In this document: positions 37,701 to 45,418 of the stretch, piece by piece
Numbering within the stretch: position 1 is the first letter of the stretch
Layout of the letters: the number at the start of each line of letters is the position of its first letter
Program-made: the position numbers and the translations under genes
Assembly (NCBI GenBank): GCA_021613335.1
Contig: JAJTWR010000254.1
Location: 509,501-573,500 of the forward strand
Length of the DNA stretch: 64,000 nt
Origin: Whitmania pigra
Taxonomy: Eukaryota > Annelida > Clitellata > Hirudinida > Haemopidae
Reading direction: 5' to 3'
Notes under the pieces: model-generated
Seen by the model: only the letters and a program-made list of their open reading frames with translations
Told to the model about the DNA's origin: nothing
The model's database searches: none

Positions 37701-40651
37701 TGAATTTGCCAACAGAAATGTATCAAACCTTTTGATGTAATCCTTGAATAATTCTTTCTCTGGTTGAAAAGGCTCGAACTTTTGTATAGAAGACGTCGTA
37801 TTTCCTTGTTGAAAAGTTTGTAGCATTTGTATCATTCTTCTTTCACTTTCTGCTGTTTGTTTCGCCAACATTTCAGCAAACAACTGAACAATTTCTTTCA
37901 ATTCCGACATTTTCTTTAACCGAAAGTAACCGTGACAGAAATTGAAACCTCGTAGACTTGTACTTCAGAAACAACTGTCGACTGCGCCACTTGTTGTATC
38001 TCTTGTATAAATGAAAACAACAGCGAAACTAAAAGTCTTTATTTACAACAAAACACGTCTTCTAGTTTTTAACTAATTCGTATCAATTGTATGTAGCAAC
38101 TCCAGAACTCCAAACGAACCGCTCTCTAGCTTCGCAATTAGGCACTAGCCTTTAGGCACATACAGGTGTGCTAGCTACGTAACACCAATAATCTGCCAAA
38201 TCCGCGGGAAGAGTGCCTGCCTGTATCTCATATTCGTCCTTCAGAACAGAATGGGCTGCTGCTGTTGGATTCTTTCGGAAAAGAGCTTGTAACCTGGCGT
38301 AGCATTTCTGCCGTTCTAACTTTTTTTTGTCCTTTTTTTGTTACCCGGACTTTTGATTTCTGATATGTTCTGCATGCATTTTCTGATTTATTTCTGGCTT
38401 GACTGTTGTTATTTGTTTGTATCCTCTCAACATGATTCGGTGGCTTTATTTGCTTCTTGCTATTGATGTCTTGTGGAATTTGATTAGAAGTCCATTTTTC
38501 ATATTCCTTGTTTATTAATTAGATTCTCTTCGTTCTGTCCAGTCTCTCGCTTATGAGGTCAGAGAGCTCTTCGTTTTCCAGATGTATCATGTGATATCTC
38601 TCAACCACAAACTGTTTCAGTTTTGCCAGGCTATCCAAGGAGACTGTATTGTTATCTAATCCCTCCTGTTCATCAGACGCAGGTGGCATCTCCGATCCCT
38701 CCGAATTTTCAGGATGTATTCTATATAGGGGTGTGCAAAAGTAGGTATATAATGATAAAAATGGAAATTACATACATGAATTTTTATTAGGGCTGCAGAT
38801 CGATTATGGCGCCCTAATGTATACTACTACAATGTTAACTATGAATCAGACCACAAATGTGTTTTGCAATTCCATTGTATCATATTGGGTTGAGCATTAC
38901 TATCTTATGTGTTGCGTGTCATGGATAAATAATCATTGAGGTTGCTCCCTTTAGTTTTCAGGAAGTGTTGACGTTGCTGAAAATTACGTGCGCGTCTTTG
39001 AGCATTCTTGTGTGGAGAAATTAAAAAGTCAAATTGAAATTATCAACGATAAATACAGTCCTGGCTCTCAAGATATCATGAATTTGTTAAACAAATTAGA
39101 AAATGGATTCTGTCCATTATGCAAAAATAATGGAACTTGTAGTAGTGGGACTTGTAAATGCAAGGAAGGTTGGTATAAAGCATCTTTCTTATCAGAAAGA
39201 CTGAATGTTCATTAAGCAAGATTAAGGACATGATTACGTAACGATTGTTTGTTGCAGGATTTGCTGGACTTCATTGTGGAATTGACCTGGCAAAAAATCC
39301 ATTAATTTCAATGGCTCAAGAAAATAACTTTTGTGACCCTTCTGAACGTCCGTGCTACATTTTTAATGTGGAAACAACAGTCAGCGACCCGCAAGATACT
39401 TCCTCCTTAAAATGCATCGTCGCTATTTACTCCGAGGTAGATTTCACGAGGATTTATTGGTCACCCCAATCAAAATAAGAAGGAAACCCTTCCATCCCCC
39501 ATTCGGCTGCACACCACTTGGGGTGAACACTTTCTGACAATCAAATAGTACAATTTTTATTTTGGAAAAGCGAAACAAATATTATTAGATGATGTCCAAG
39601 GTCAGGTATCTACCTAGTTGTAACAGCCGGCAGAAATTTCGGACCTCTACGTCACATCAGTTTAAAAAAGAAAAAAAATTAAACCTGGACATGCTTACAA
39701 AATGCCGGGTCTCCAGGCACTTTACCCACTTTTCGGTGGCCCTAGCTATGAGGGATTGGAATGGTAGAATTAGAATGTTCATTTAGTTGTCTTATCATAG
39801 CACCAGTGAATATTTACATATTTTTAAACTGAGCAGAGGCCGAAATGCTCACCCAGCAAACGAGAAAATTTAACCGAGTGGTGTGACAGTAATAAATTAG
39901 GAAAGGTCATAATTTATGACGTAAACACTTGGACAGTGTAACTGTTTAAAACAAATTTCTAAATTTTTAAATCTGTACTTTTCAACATGCAGTCTGGTGA
40001 ACTACAAGAACTTGAAGTCGTTACGAAACTCCTCCAACCAGGATATTTGCAATGCGTTCTTGATAACGAAACTTTTAATGAAAAGAGTAATAGTGGTAAG
40101 AGGAAATTTGCTGTATACAATACTTTCAATAACGGAAAAACGGATTTGAAAAGCAACTCGTTAAGGGTTGTTATTTACAATGGTACGTGCCTCGATTGCC
40201 AGGACACTAGCTGCAGACCAAAAGTTAGACGTAAAATCGCTTGATAATTGCATTCCAAATAGTATTTTTACAATTTAAAATAATATGTTAAACTTAATTT
40301 TAAGTTTTATTTCCATCATTAAGCATTGGTGCTTAGTAAATGTCCTTTGACTGCTTCAAGGAAAACACGTGCTTCATTGAAGAATCCTGCTACGAAGCAA
40401 ATCAAGCAAAAAATGACGACCTCTACTGCAACCCTAAGCTTTCGCAGATCCAATGGTCGAGTAAAAAAGGAGCACTAACCACTGCTACTGCTAAAGCTGC
40501 TACTACTGGTAAAGAATCCGCTATGGTCGCAAAAGCCCAAGAACGAAAAACAAGCTCAAAAGGTCTAAAAAAACTCGAGCCGAATAAGGCCGAAAAACTC
40601 AAGTTCGCCCATTCGGTTGCGATAGTTGGAATGGTTGCGCTGCTCCTATAA
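13744..40651 (+). CDS. VWDE-like extracellular protein, copy 2 (D8C, vWD-like, EGF-like), complete
   Basis: Eighteen exons keep one frame for 1013 residues: 13744-13810, 17053-17175, 17788-17889, 17969-18178, 25347-25612, 25842-25946, 26670-27017, 27080-27150, 27249-27318, 29832-29898, 29963-30081, 31145-31296, 31365-31656, 31730-31864, 38955-39168, 39258-39436, 39993-40223, 40361-40651. Residues 1-22 form a signal peptide; an in-frame upstream ATG at 13708 would add 12 residues. D8C spans about residues 64-150 (CGTVSG, W-Y-S-G-E-Y-P, DCCSW, final R-S-Y-C), as in uromodulin- and VWDE-type proteins. A vWD-like domain spans about 408-570 but reads CQAIGTLYFKTF where copy 1 has GDPH. A C8-like part follows, then an EGF-like module at about 762-788, then a Ser/Lys-rich stretch and a hydrophobic C-terminus (GPI-like). 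Intron 29899-29962 starts with GC. Function by family: secreted or surface adhesion protein; the ligand is not known. Confidence 0.87.
13840..15227 (+). mobile_element. Tc1/mariner-type element, internally decayed
   Basis: It is flanked by TA and has inverted ends CAGTCCGAACGGAAACC on the left and the complement of CAGTCAGGACGGAAACC on the right. Inside, a start codon at 14176 opens a helix-turn-helix part (K-K-G-Q-I-E-A-F-R-Q), and 14578-14700 encodes F-Q-Q-D-N-A-Q-I-H-T-S, the second catalytic Asp region of Tc1 transposases. The middle is broken by stops, frame changes and a run of 13 G at 14552, so it is not autonomous. It lies 29 bases into intron 1 of VWDE copy 2. Confidence 0.85.
15520..15690 (-). 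repeat. tRNA-like SINE, copy 1
   Basis: Shares with 17535-17715 and 26312-26490 a GC-richer body containing the GCGCTATATAAAT motif and, on the minus strand, GTGTTCGAAACCCAG, which fits a Pol III B box. It lies in intron 1 of VWDE copy 2. Confidence 0.65.
16086..16379 (+). pseudogene. THAP-domain fragment, likely from a transposase
   Basis: The frame from the ATG at 16086 has the C2CH layout of a THAP DNA-binding domain: C-S-A-Y-G-C at residues 5-10, the GISFH-like strand, a Trp at W-I-K-T and C-S-I-Y-F near residue 60. The fourth zinc ligand, normally His in C-S-x-H-F, is Tyr here. The frame stops after 97 residues with no catalytic part. THAP domains are common at the N-termini of P- and Kolobok-type transposases, and a MITE remnant follows at 16445, so a dead transposon piece is likely. 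Confidence 0.6.
16434..16503. mobile_element. 48-bp MITE remnant flanked by 11-bp direct repeats
   Basis: CCATTTAGACT occurs at 16434-16444 and 16493-16503. Between them lie 48 bases made of the GTC-rich terminal unit (GCTATTTTGTCGCCGGGCTG) of the MULE-like MITE family seen at 23559-24003. It looks like an extreme internal deletion product that kept its target duplication. Confidence 0.6.
17535..17715 (-). repeat. tRNA-like SINE, copy 2
   Basis: Same body as 15520-15690, with a GTGTTCGCAACCCAGC-type B box on the minus strand. It also holds the flanking part GGATAGGATGTGAAGGCACTT, which is shared with the copy at 51905. It lies in an intron just before the D8C exons. Confidence 0.65.
18179..20167. 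other. intron sequence, no gene recognised
   Basis: First part of the 7.2-kb intron 18179-25346 of VWDE copy 2. There is a modestly GC-richer block at 18590-18980 and a run of ATTAATCG palindromes near 19090-19140. Nothing resembles a conserved exon. Confidence 0.4.
20168..20735 (-). mobile_element. LINE (Jockey/I/R1-like) 3' end
   Basis: On the minus strand the frame has W-Q-T-R-W-D..., R-K-E-V-L-I-S-S-L-R-V-G and the C-x2-C...H-x4-C layout C-Q-T-C-P-Q-E-E-E-N-V-R-H-F-L-M-E-C, typical of the C-terminus of Jockey/I-type LINE proteins. The element is 5'-truncated. Its 3' end (20168-20221) is a short hairpin-capable AGTCC...GGACT segment followed by an (AAAT)n tail. That same tail sequence occurs alone as tiny insertions at 27470, 28007 and 51934. 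Confidence 0.7.
20736..22190 (+). mobile_element. pogo/Tigger-type transposon, interrupted and decayed
   Basis: The plus-strand frame from 20736 encodes the CENP-B/Tigger catalytic core: N-D-D-E-T-G-V-I-W-K, R-L-T-V-L-V-F-A-N-M, then M-D-N-C-K-A-H-P and P-P-N-T-S. A stop falls just before A-M-D-Q-G-I. The frame is then split by a TTAA-flanked MITE (21283-21668) and resumes with S-L-L-D-A-M and a C-terminal acidic region. The N-terminal DNA-binding part is missing or displaced by the LINE at 20168-20735. Confidence 0.75.
21283..21668. mobile_element. piggyBac-like MITE
   Basis: 386 bases are flanked by TTAA on both sides (21279-21282 and 21669-21672), with inverted ends CCCTTGGATGCCTAAGG and CCTTAGGCACACAAGGG. 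It has no coding potential. It splits the Tigger-type transposase frame, so it is younger than that element. Confidence 0.8.
22191..22756. repeat. hAT-type termini, fragments
   Basis: Two strings look like single ends of short hAT elements: CAGTGGCGTAGCTAGGG at 22191 and CAGTGGTACACAATCTTTTT near 22511. Neither has a matching partner end here. No coding region is seen. Confidence 0.35.
22757..23356. mobile_element. MULE-like MITE, right end truncated by a hAT insertion
   Basis: Begins GGCATCCCGTCAAAACAGCC and carries at its right side repeated GTC-rich units (GGGCTATTTTGTCGCCGGGC). Its interior matches the inverted interior of 23559-24003. The right end is interrupted at 23357 by the start of a Tol2-like hAT element. 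Confidence 0.65.
23357..25138 (-). mobile_element. Tol2-like hAT element with decayed transposase
   Basis: The ends are CAGTGTTGTAAAAATTACC on the left and the complement of CAGTGTTGTGCAGTATCG on the right, with subterminal AAGTAAAAGTAA repeats as in the Tol2/Ac group. Minus-strand fragments near 24190-24280 and 24480-24720 recall the hAT dimerisation region and a BED-type finger, with stops. No exact 8-bp duplication is visible at the flanks. A MITE (23559-24003) is inserted inside. Confidence 0.7.
23559..24003. mobile_element. MULE-like MITE with 9-bp target duplication
   Basis: CATACATCA flanks the element at 23550-23558 and 24004-24012. Long inverted ends contain CCCGTCATAACAGCCCGGCG, followed by alternating GTC-rich units. 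There is no coding capacity. A 9-bp duplication and long terminal inverted repeats fit the Mutator-like group; assignment to that superfamily is inference. Confidence 0.75.
25644..25840. repeat. AT-only palindromic low-complexity intron
   Basis: The short intron 25613-25841 consists largely of imperfect copies of ATTGTATTAATTGTA and its inverse, with the self-complementary TTGTACAA at several places. It could fold into hairpins. It most likely arose by replication slippage. Confidence 0.6.
26312..26490 (-). repeat. tRNA-like SINE, copy 3
   Basis: Same body as 15520-15690 and 17535-17715, with GTGTTCGCGACCCAGC on the minus strand in the B-box position. It lies in the intron between the exons ending at 25946 and starting at 26670. 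Confidence 0.6.
27459..27535 (-). mobile_element. 55-bp LINE-tail insertion with 11-bp target duplication
   Basis: CAATCAGCTCG flanks the insertion on both sides (27459-27469 and 27525-27535). The 55-bp insert (27470-27524), read on the minus strand, is AGTCCAAATCATCTCAGTTA onward, ending in (AAAT)n. It is the same 3' tail as the LINE at 20168-20735, with nothing else. Confidence 0.85.
27994..28069 (-). mobile_element. 50-bp LINE-tail insertion with 13-bp target duplication
   Basis: GATTGTTAAAACT is repeated exactly at 27994-28006 and 28057-28069. The insert (28007-28056) is the minus-strand AGTCC...GGACT segment plus an (AAAT)n tail. It sits inside the outer hAT element, so it post-dates that element. 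Confidence 0.88.
28208..29228 (+). mobile_element. Tol2-like hAT element, inner, inverted relative to outer
   Basis: A perfect 8-bp duplication CTCAAACA lies at 28200-28207 and 29229-29236. The left end resembles the outer element's right end and vice versa, so it is the same family inserted in the opposite direction. The frame 28485-28835 encodes a BED-finger-like segment (S-S-N-L-K-K-H-I-E-H-V-H-P). No catalytic domain is left. Confidence 0.82.
34346..34538 (-). repeat. Gypsy 3' LTR
   Basis: 193 bases. It differs from the other LTR by one substitution in the CGTCTT(T/C)TAGT stretch. The polypurine tract lies immediately inside, at about 34539-34550 on the complementary strand. Confidence 0.92.
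34525..35458 (-). pseudogene. Gypsy pol: RNase H to integrase C-terminus, core deleted
   Basis: The frame begins in RNase H (H-K-E-A-L-S-I-I-Y-A-V-Q-K-F, then T-D-H-K-P-L and N-A-D-A-L-S-R-L-P). Soon after that it passes directly into the tail found behind the integrase core (S-P-C-E-L-L-N-G-R-Q-I-R). The HHCC and DDE parts of the integrase, normally some 300 residues, are absent without breaking the frame. The C-terminus is rich in Pro and Arg. It is separated from the reverse transcriptase by a frameshift near 35459. Confidence 0.85.
35459..36140 (-). pseudogene. Gypsy pol: reverse transcriptase palm and thumb
   Basis: Contains the catalytic V-V-V-Y-L-D-D box and the connection motif L-G-H-T-L-S-R-E-G-V, followed by the G-S-I-Q-F-Y-H-K-F-I-P-D part typical of Ty3/Gypsy. 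It is out of frame with the upstream Gag-protease frame: an extra T in a homopolymer near 36150 shifts the reading frame. Confidence 0.85.
36141..37910 (-). pseudogene. Gypsy gag, protease and start of reverse transcriptase
   Basis: A 589-residue open frame starting at 37910. The N-terminal Gag part is helical. Two zinc knuckles follow (C-Y-R-C-G-S-A-E-H-W-A-D-K-C and C-N-F-C-G-R-K-G-H-Y-E-R-V-C), then the aspartic protease motif E-L-D-S-G, then the fingers of the reverse transcriptase (D-W-G-T-P-I-V-P, C-G-D-Y-A-V-T-V-N). It ends prematurely at a frameshift in a run of T. Confidence 0.88.
37992..38184 (-). repeat. Gypsy 5' LTR with adjacent primer-binding site
   Basis: 193 bases. Directly inside it the minus strand reads TGGCGCAGTCGAC, like the tRNA-Ser-type primer sites of insect 17.6/297 elements. 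The element reads towards lower coordinates. Confidence 0.92.
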
Positions 40652-40953
40652 AAGGCTGAATATTAAACTATGCTATCAAAATAAAGCTATTATTATTTTT
40701 TAATTCCGGACATTTTATAAATTTATGCTTGATAGAATATTTATATTTAGACACACAAAATCCTCATTTAAGAATTGTTTGTTTTACATTTGAAAGTTTT
40801 ATATAAGTAAATTAAAAAAAAAGAGCAAACGATGAAGTTGTAATATTAGAACAAAATCTAACAAATTTGCTGGATGGATAAACCGGCTTAATTAGCACTT
40901 AGAGCGTTAAGATATGTTTGACGATGACGATGATGACGACGATGAGGATGATG
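40652..40953. other. 3' flank of VWDE copy 2 and GAT/AAT microsatellite
   Basis: Probable 3' UTR of VWDE copy 2, with AATAAA at 40680. It is followed at 40922-40970 by a GAC/GAT/AAT microsatellite, the target of the adjacent non-LTR insertion. Confidence 0.5.
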
Positions 40954-43777
40954 ATAATAATAAAATATGAAATCTCGAGCTGTTGACTGGTGCAGTCGAA
41001 TATGCTCTTAAGAATTTATTAAATTTGGAGATTTCGGCGTTTATTTGTCAGCAGTTCTTTGGAAAATACTCAAACGCCATTAGCCGGCAGTCCTAGCCTT
41101 CGGATTGCTTGGAAACAATTGATGAGAATAATTCAAACGAGCTGTAGAAGAGGATATCCAAAGCCAAAGTTGGACTGAATAATCAAGAAAGAAAGAGAAT
41201 CGACATTGCTCTCTCTAGACACTTTCTGGATATGAGTTTAAAGCGAATAAGAAGGGAATTGGGAACAAGCCTGGATACAAGAACCTTCTAAGCAATGCCT
41301 TCCGGGATACCGTGATTCTGAGACATCCTGAAAATTTGGAGATATCTGGATACCACCTGCGTCTGATGAACAGAAGAGATTAGATAACAATACAGTCTCC
41401 TTGGATAGTCTAATAAAACTAAAATAGTCTGTGGTTGAGAGATATCATATGATACATCTGGACCTCATAAGCGAGACACTGGACAGAACGGAGAAAATCT
41501 TATTGATAAACAAGGAATATGAAATTGGACATCTAATCAAATTCCGCAAAAGATCAATAGATCAAAGAAACAAAAAAAGCTACCAAATCATGTTGAGAGG
41601 CTACAAAGAAAGAACAACAGTCAAGTCAGAAATAAATCAGAAAACACATGTAGAACGTACCAGAAATCAAAAGTCCGGATAACAAAAAGAGAACAAAAAA
41701 GTTAGAACGGCAGAAATGCTGTGTCAGTCTACAAAATCCTTTCCAAAAGAATCCCACAGCAGAAGCCCATTCTGTTCTAAAGGAAGAATATGGAATCCAG
41801 GCAGGCACTCTTCCCACGGAATTGGCAGATTATTGGGGTCCAATCCTCGAGGAGTAATCGGTGGAAGATGACAGGCCTTTTAATGACACAGCAACAGAAA
41901 TGCAGGATTCAATCACCAGATGAAATGTAGAAATTGCATTCCGGGGACTGAAGGACAGCTACCCTGGTCGTGAAGGCTTCCAAAAAAGACATCTTAAAAT
42001 ATTCAACTATAATGATATGGCCGTCTACATGTCTCTCTGGCTATTAACAAAAATATCCTTGTGTCATTTAAGACGGGAATAAGTCACTTTCATTCCCAAG
42101 AATAAGTGCTTCCAGTCCGATTGATTATCGTCCTATTACAGTGGATCTGATTATGGCCCGCTTGTTTCATCGCATGCTAGGCATTGTACAAAATCTCTTT
42201 CTGATTAAATCAATTATCTCAAATAAAAAAGAGAAAACAGCTCCAAAAATTGAACATGATTTTTGTTGATGTCACTAAAGCTTTCGACTCCGGTTCTCAT
42301 AACACCATCCTTAGAGCTACGGCCAGACTTGGCACTCCACCACTCTTCTTAGAGTATCTAGCAGAACTCTAGAAAGAAAGTGAAGTTTATCTGAAAATCA
42401 AGGAGGGTCTCAGTGGAAAAGTTCAAGGGAAAAGAGGAGTCCGTCAAGGAGACCCGATGTCCCCCTACTTATTCAATGCGGTCATAGACACGACAACGAG
42501 CGAATTGGACCAATCGATTGGATTTACGGCCTGCAGGTGTTCGACGATTAAGTGCAATTACGTTGTATTAGCCGACGATCTAATGTCAACAACGGACATC
42601 GGAATGAAAAAACTGGTGGAACAATTAGAGAGTGCAAGTATCAGCGCAGGACTAAGAATCAATACAAACAAATGCATAGCACTCAGAACTGAAGCCCACT
42701 GCAAAGAGAAACGATGAATAGTCAATCCCACAACTTGCATCAAATTACAATCCGATGATATCAGAGCAATCGATATATCACATATGTACAAATATCTGGG
42801 GATAGGACGTCGAAAAGATGAATACATTACTGATGTTCTCAGAAGCAGCACTCTGGTTATGAGAGAATTTCGAAAGTTTGGAACAAAACAGTAAGGACAA
42901 TACTGGAAAGCGGCAGCTTTGGAGAGACTTTACACAACTGTAGATGGCTACGGACTGAGATCATTGACCAAGAAAGTTGGTCCCGAGAATCCATTCCAAT
43001 CAATATACGAGATGCGTTAAGATCCGGGCTGCTGCACTGTATTGCTTCGAGATGGAACAGCATGCTCCCAGGGTGCGATGAGGATTTCAATCCTTAGAGT
43101 CGCTGGGGCACATAATCCAGAAATGTCCAAGAAGCGATGTCGCAAGACACGAGAGGCATAATTTTGTCATGAGAAGATTGGAAAACGAACTGATAAAAGG
43201 AGACAAAAGTAAAGCCCCGAATCTTTACAAATCAGGGGTTCAAAATACCCGATTTATGTACATGGAAATGAATAGCGTGCGATGAATTGCCTCAGACGTC
43301 TTCAACCTAGACCGAGTGTACAACAACAAAGTCATGAAATACATGACACTCAAGATGTTCACACTTGTATGCTGAGAAGAGCTCCAGCAATCACTGAGAT
43401 ATTGCCAAATGTTGAGGCATTTGTTTGCAGCTGGAGAATCGTTTGAATTTTGGAAGGAATTCGGCTTTATGAAGAACAGGCCTTATGAACATAATAACTG
43501 CCGTTCTAAATCAGAGTTACAAGATATGGATGACTCACAGGTGCTATCGAAAAAAGACGTCCATAACTCGAACTCTCATTAACATTAATGGTTGATGCTC
43601 TTCGATACAATTGACATTTTATACTACGGCTTTTACTTTTAAATTCACATGACCAGGGAGATCTCGAACCCTTTTACGGACACTAAATCTTTCGTAGTGG
43701 TTTTTTGAAAGATTTATATTGTTAATGGCCGAGAAAATAAAAAAATAATCAATAATAATAATAATAATAAAATATGA
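40954..43777 (+). mobile_element. R4/Dong-like non-LTR element with 17-bp target duplication, dead
   Basis: ATAATAATAAAATATGA is repeated exactly at 40954-40970 and 43761-43777 and flanks the element (40971-43760). It matches the minus-strand element at 31945-38725 over most of its length. Fragments such as L-A-D-D-L-M near 42580 and A-G-L-R-I-N-T-N-K-C mark the reverse transcriptase. Stops and frame changes are frequent. The 3' end runs into AAT repeats, so insertion into an AAT microsatellite is likely. Confidence 0.8.
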
Positions 43778-44865
43778 TAAAATAATAATAAAAAGATATT
43801 ATACATTTTTGTAGACATTATTATATCATTCTATCTTAAAACTATTTGCAATGCTAGCATGATTTAATGATGAATGAAGCTATTTGGCTAAATAATTCCA
43901 TCATTTTAAGACTCATTTGCACATATAAAACTTTTGTTTATTCTTCTTTCATTACCTATCTTTGTTTATCAGCCTTAATCAAAATCTCAAGAGAAAATCA
44001 GATTTTTTGGGTAGCTTGACTTTAGGATAGAAGGGAAAACATTTTTATTAAAGTTTTACGAGGGTTTGCCCCTTGGAAAACGCTGAAATGACATCATTGT
44101 ATCTGAGTAGGCAGATATAGAACAAGAGGACAGTTATTAAAAAATGTATGGGTGTCTCGGATGACTCTTTCCTTCTGGACAGTGTGTCCTAACGAGCTGT
44201 TAGGCGTGGAGTGGATGGATGGGTGGATTGATGGATCGATGGCCCACATGCCAGCTAAAGTGATAATGAAATCACTTCTGAATGACATTCATGTGAGACG
44301 TTAGCCAAAGAATGATTGCCATTACTGTTTCTTAAGCATAAGTATTTTAAAAGCAGCGAGATTATTCTATAAAGGCACCCCAGGTATGGGTCGATTTTGT
44401 TTATTATGACGAGTTATTTTGACTTATCATTAATACCAGGCATCGATAGACGAATTATTAAAACTTTGGCCTTGCTAGGAGTCTCAGGGACTCTATTAGA
44501 AGTTTAAATCCCAGCCTCTCTCAAGAGCTCATATAACTAATACCTTTTATTCCACCAAATGAAAGATTTTATGATAACTTGGATTTTTAACATGGAATAC
44601 ATGTTCGCATTTTAAAAAAGTGTAAACCCTTTTTAAATGATTGACAACATTCCCTGGTCAATTCCTAAATAGAAGTTACCATTGAATTAAACAGGCATTC
44701 AACTAAATCCGAATCAATAATGACGATTTAATGAAAATCTGGGCTTGCCAAGTTTGGAAAGCTTTTTGAATTCTTCCCAAGAAGAATTGCTTAAGTTAAG
44801 GTCAACAAAAGTTATTTACAAAAGTCTTGCTAAAACATAATTCTAAAAAAAGTAAATGAAATAAA
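43778..44865. other. intergenic, nothing recognised
   Basis: AT-rich, with a short run of GGAT-type repeats at 44205-44240. Reading frames are short and without family motifs. The part below 44866 would include the 3' UTR of the bHLH gene. Confidence 0.4.
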
Positions 44866-45291
44866 TTATTTTGACAATATGCAGCGCATACAAAAACAAT
44901 TTGAGGAATGATTTATGCTTGGTTGGACTTTGTATGCAGGAGCTTCAGGAAGTAACCTAAGCACGTTGTTTGGAAGTTTTCTCATTTCGCTAACAAAATA
45001 CTGCAGTTCTAGAATGTGTCTACGTGCTAATTTCAGTGTTGCCACCTTCGACAATTTGCCTGAGGAGTTTTGTTCTTCTTCTGAAACGGGAAGAACTTCT
45101 CGGAGAGAATCCATGGCTGCATTCAATTCGTGCATTCTTCTTCTCTCTCTGTCATTCAAGGTGCGCCTTGTTTCGGCACTGATAGAATTCGTAAGGCGTT
45201 TTGGACGCTTGAGAGTCGATTCGTCCAGGTCATCTTGTGAGAAGTCCTTTGATGAACTGTCGATGCTCCTATCCTGATCACACATTATCAT
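44866..45291 (-). CDS. Olig/Beta3-like bHLH transcription factor, single exon
   Basis: Encodes 141 residues. The basic region is about residues 42-54 (R-R-T-L-N-D-R-E-R-R-R-M-H, with Glu49 and Arg52 for E-box contact). Helix 1 (E-L-N-A-A-M-D-S-L-R-E-V-L-P) covers 55-67, a loop with V-S-E-E-E-Q-N-S-S-G lies at 69-78, and helix 2 is L-S-K-V-A-T-L-K-L-A-R-R-H-I-L. The pattern R-M-H-x-L-N-x-A-M-D-x-L-R-E-V and the K-L-S-K-x-A-T-L stretch are those of the Olig/Beta3 (BHLHE22) branch, nuclear regulators of neural cell fate in other animals. The protein is short, with no long N- or C-terminal domains. A second in-frame ATG lies two codons in. The exact subfamily is not settled. Confidence 0.88.
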   Translation of the reverse strand: MIMCDQDRSIDSSSKDFSQDDLDESTLKRPKRLTNSISAETRRTLNDRERRRMHELNAAMDSLREVLPVSEEEQNSSGKLSKVATLKLARRHILELQYFVSEMRKLPNNVLRLLPEAPAYKVQPSINHSSNCFCMRCILSK

Positions 45292-45410
45292 GAAACAATC
45301 TTGATCTGGTTTGAAGCTGGTTAAAAATATTGCAGTGTAAACATTTCAAATAGTTTCTAATATCCAGCAGTTTAAGAGTCTATGCCACTGAGAGACACGT
45401 TGATTTATAA

Positions 45411-45418
45411 TGACGTCA
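45411..45418. promoter_or_regulatory. CRE-type palindrome upstream of bHLH gene
   Basis: TGACGTCA lies 120 bases upstream of the bHLH start codon. This is the consensus for CREB/ATF binding. The assignment is by position and sequence only. Confidence 0.3.

Larger units (their letters stand above)
34346..38184 (-). mobile_element. Ty3/Gypsy LTR retrotransposon, integrase-deleted, very young
   Basis: LTRs of 193 bases (34346-34538, 37992-38184) begin TGTTGT, end ACA and differ at one base. Flanking CCAAT (34341-34345 and 38185-38189) is a 5-bp target duplication. Next to the 5' LTR is TGGCGCAGTCGAC, a tRNA-type primer-binding site, and next to the 3' LTR a GAAGGGGGAGG polypurine tract. The body encodes Gag with zinc knuckles, protease, reverse transcriptase and RNase H. 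The integrase catalytic core is missing and there are at least two frameshifts, so it depended on a helper. Confidence 0.92.
31945..38725 (-). mobile_element. non-LTR element with restriction-like endonuclease (R4/Dong-like), 5'-truncated
   Basis: Lies in the VWDE copy 2 intron 31865-38954 and is split by the Gypsy element 34346-38184. Minus-strand fragments give F-V-D-V-T-K-A-F-D-S-V-S-H (33772-34149), an F-A-D-D-L-V box near 33560, and at 32326-32577 the C-terminal nuclease motif I-P-D-L-C-A-W...C-D-V-A-L-T. Stops and frame changes show it is dead. Its 3' tail at 31945 is A-rich with AAT repeats. A second copy lies at 40971-43760 on the other strand. Assignment to the R4/Dong branch rests on the nuclease type and the AAT-repeat tail. 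Confidence 0.75.

Noticed and set aside
44094..44288. Short minus-strand frame with S-I-H-P-S-I-H
   Set aside because: It is the translation of a GGAT-type short repeat and has no other support.
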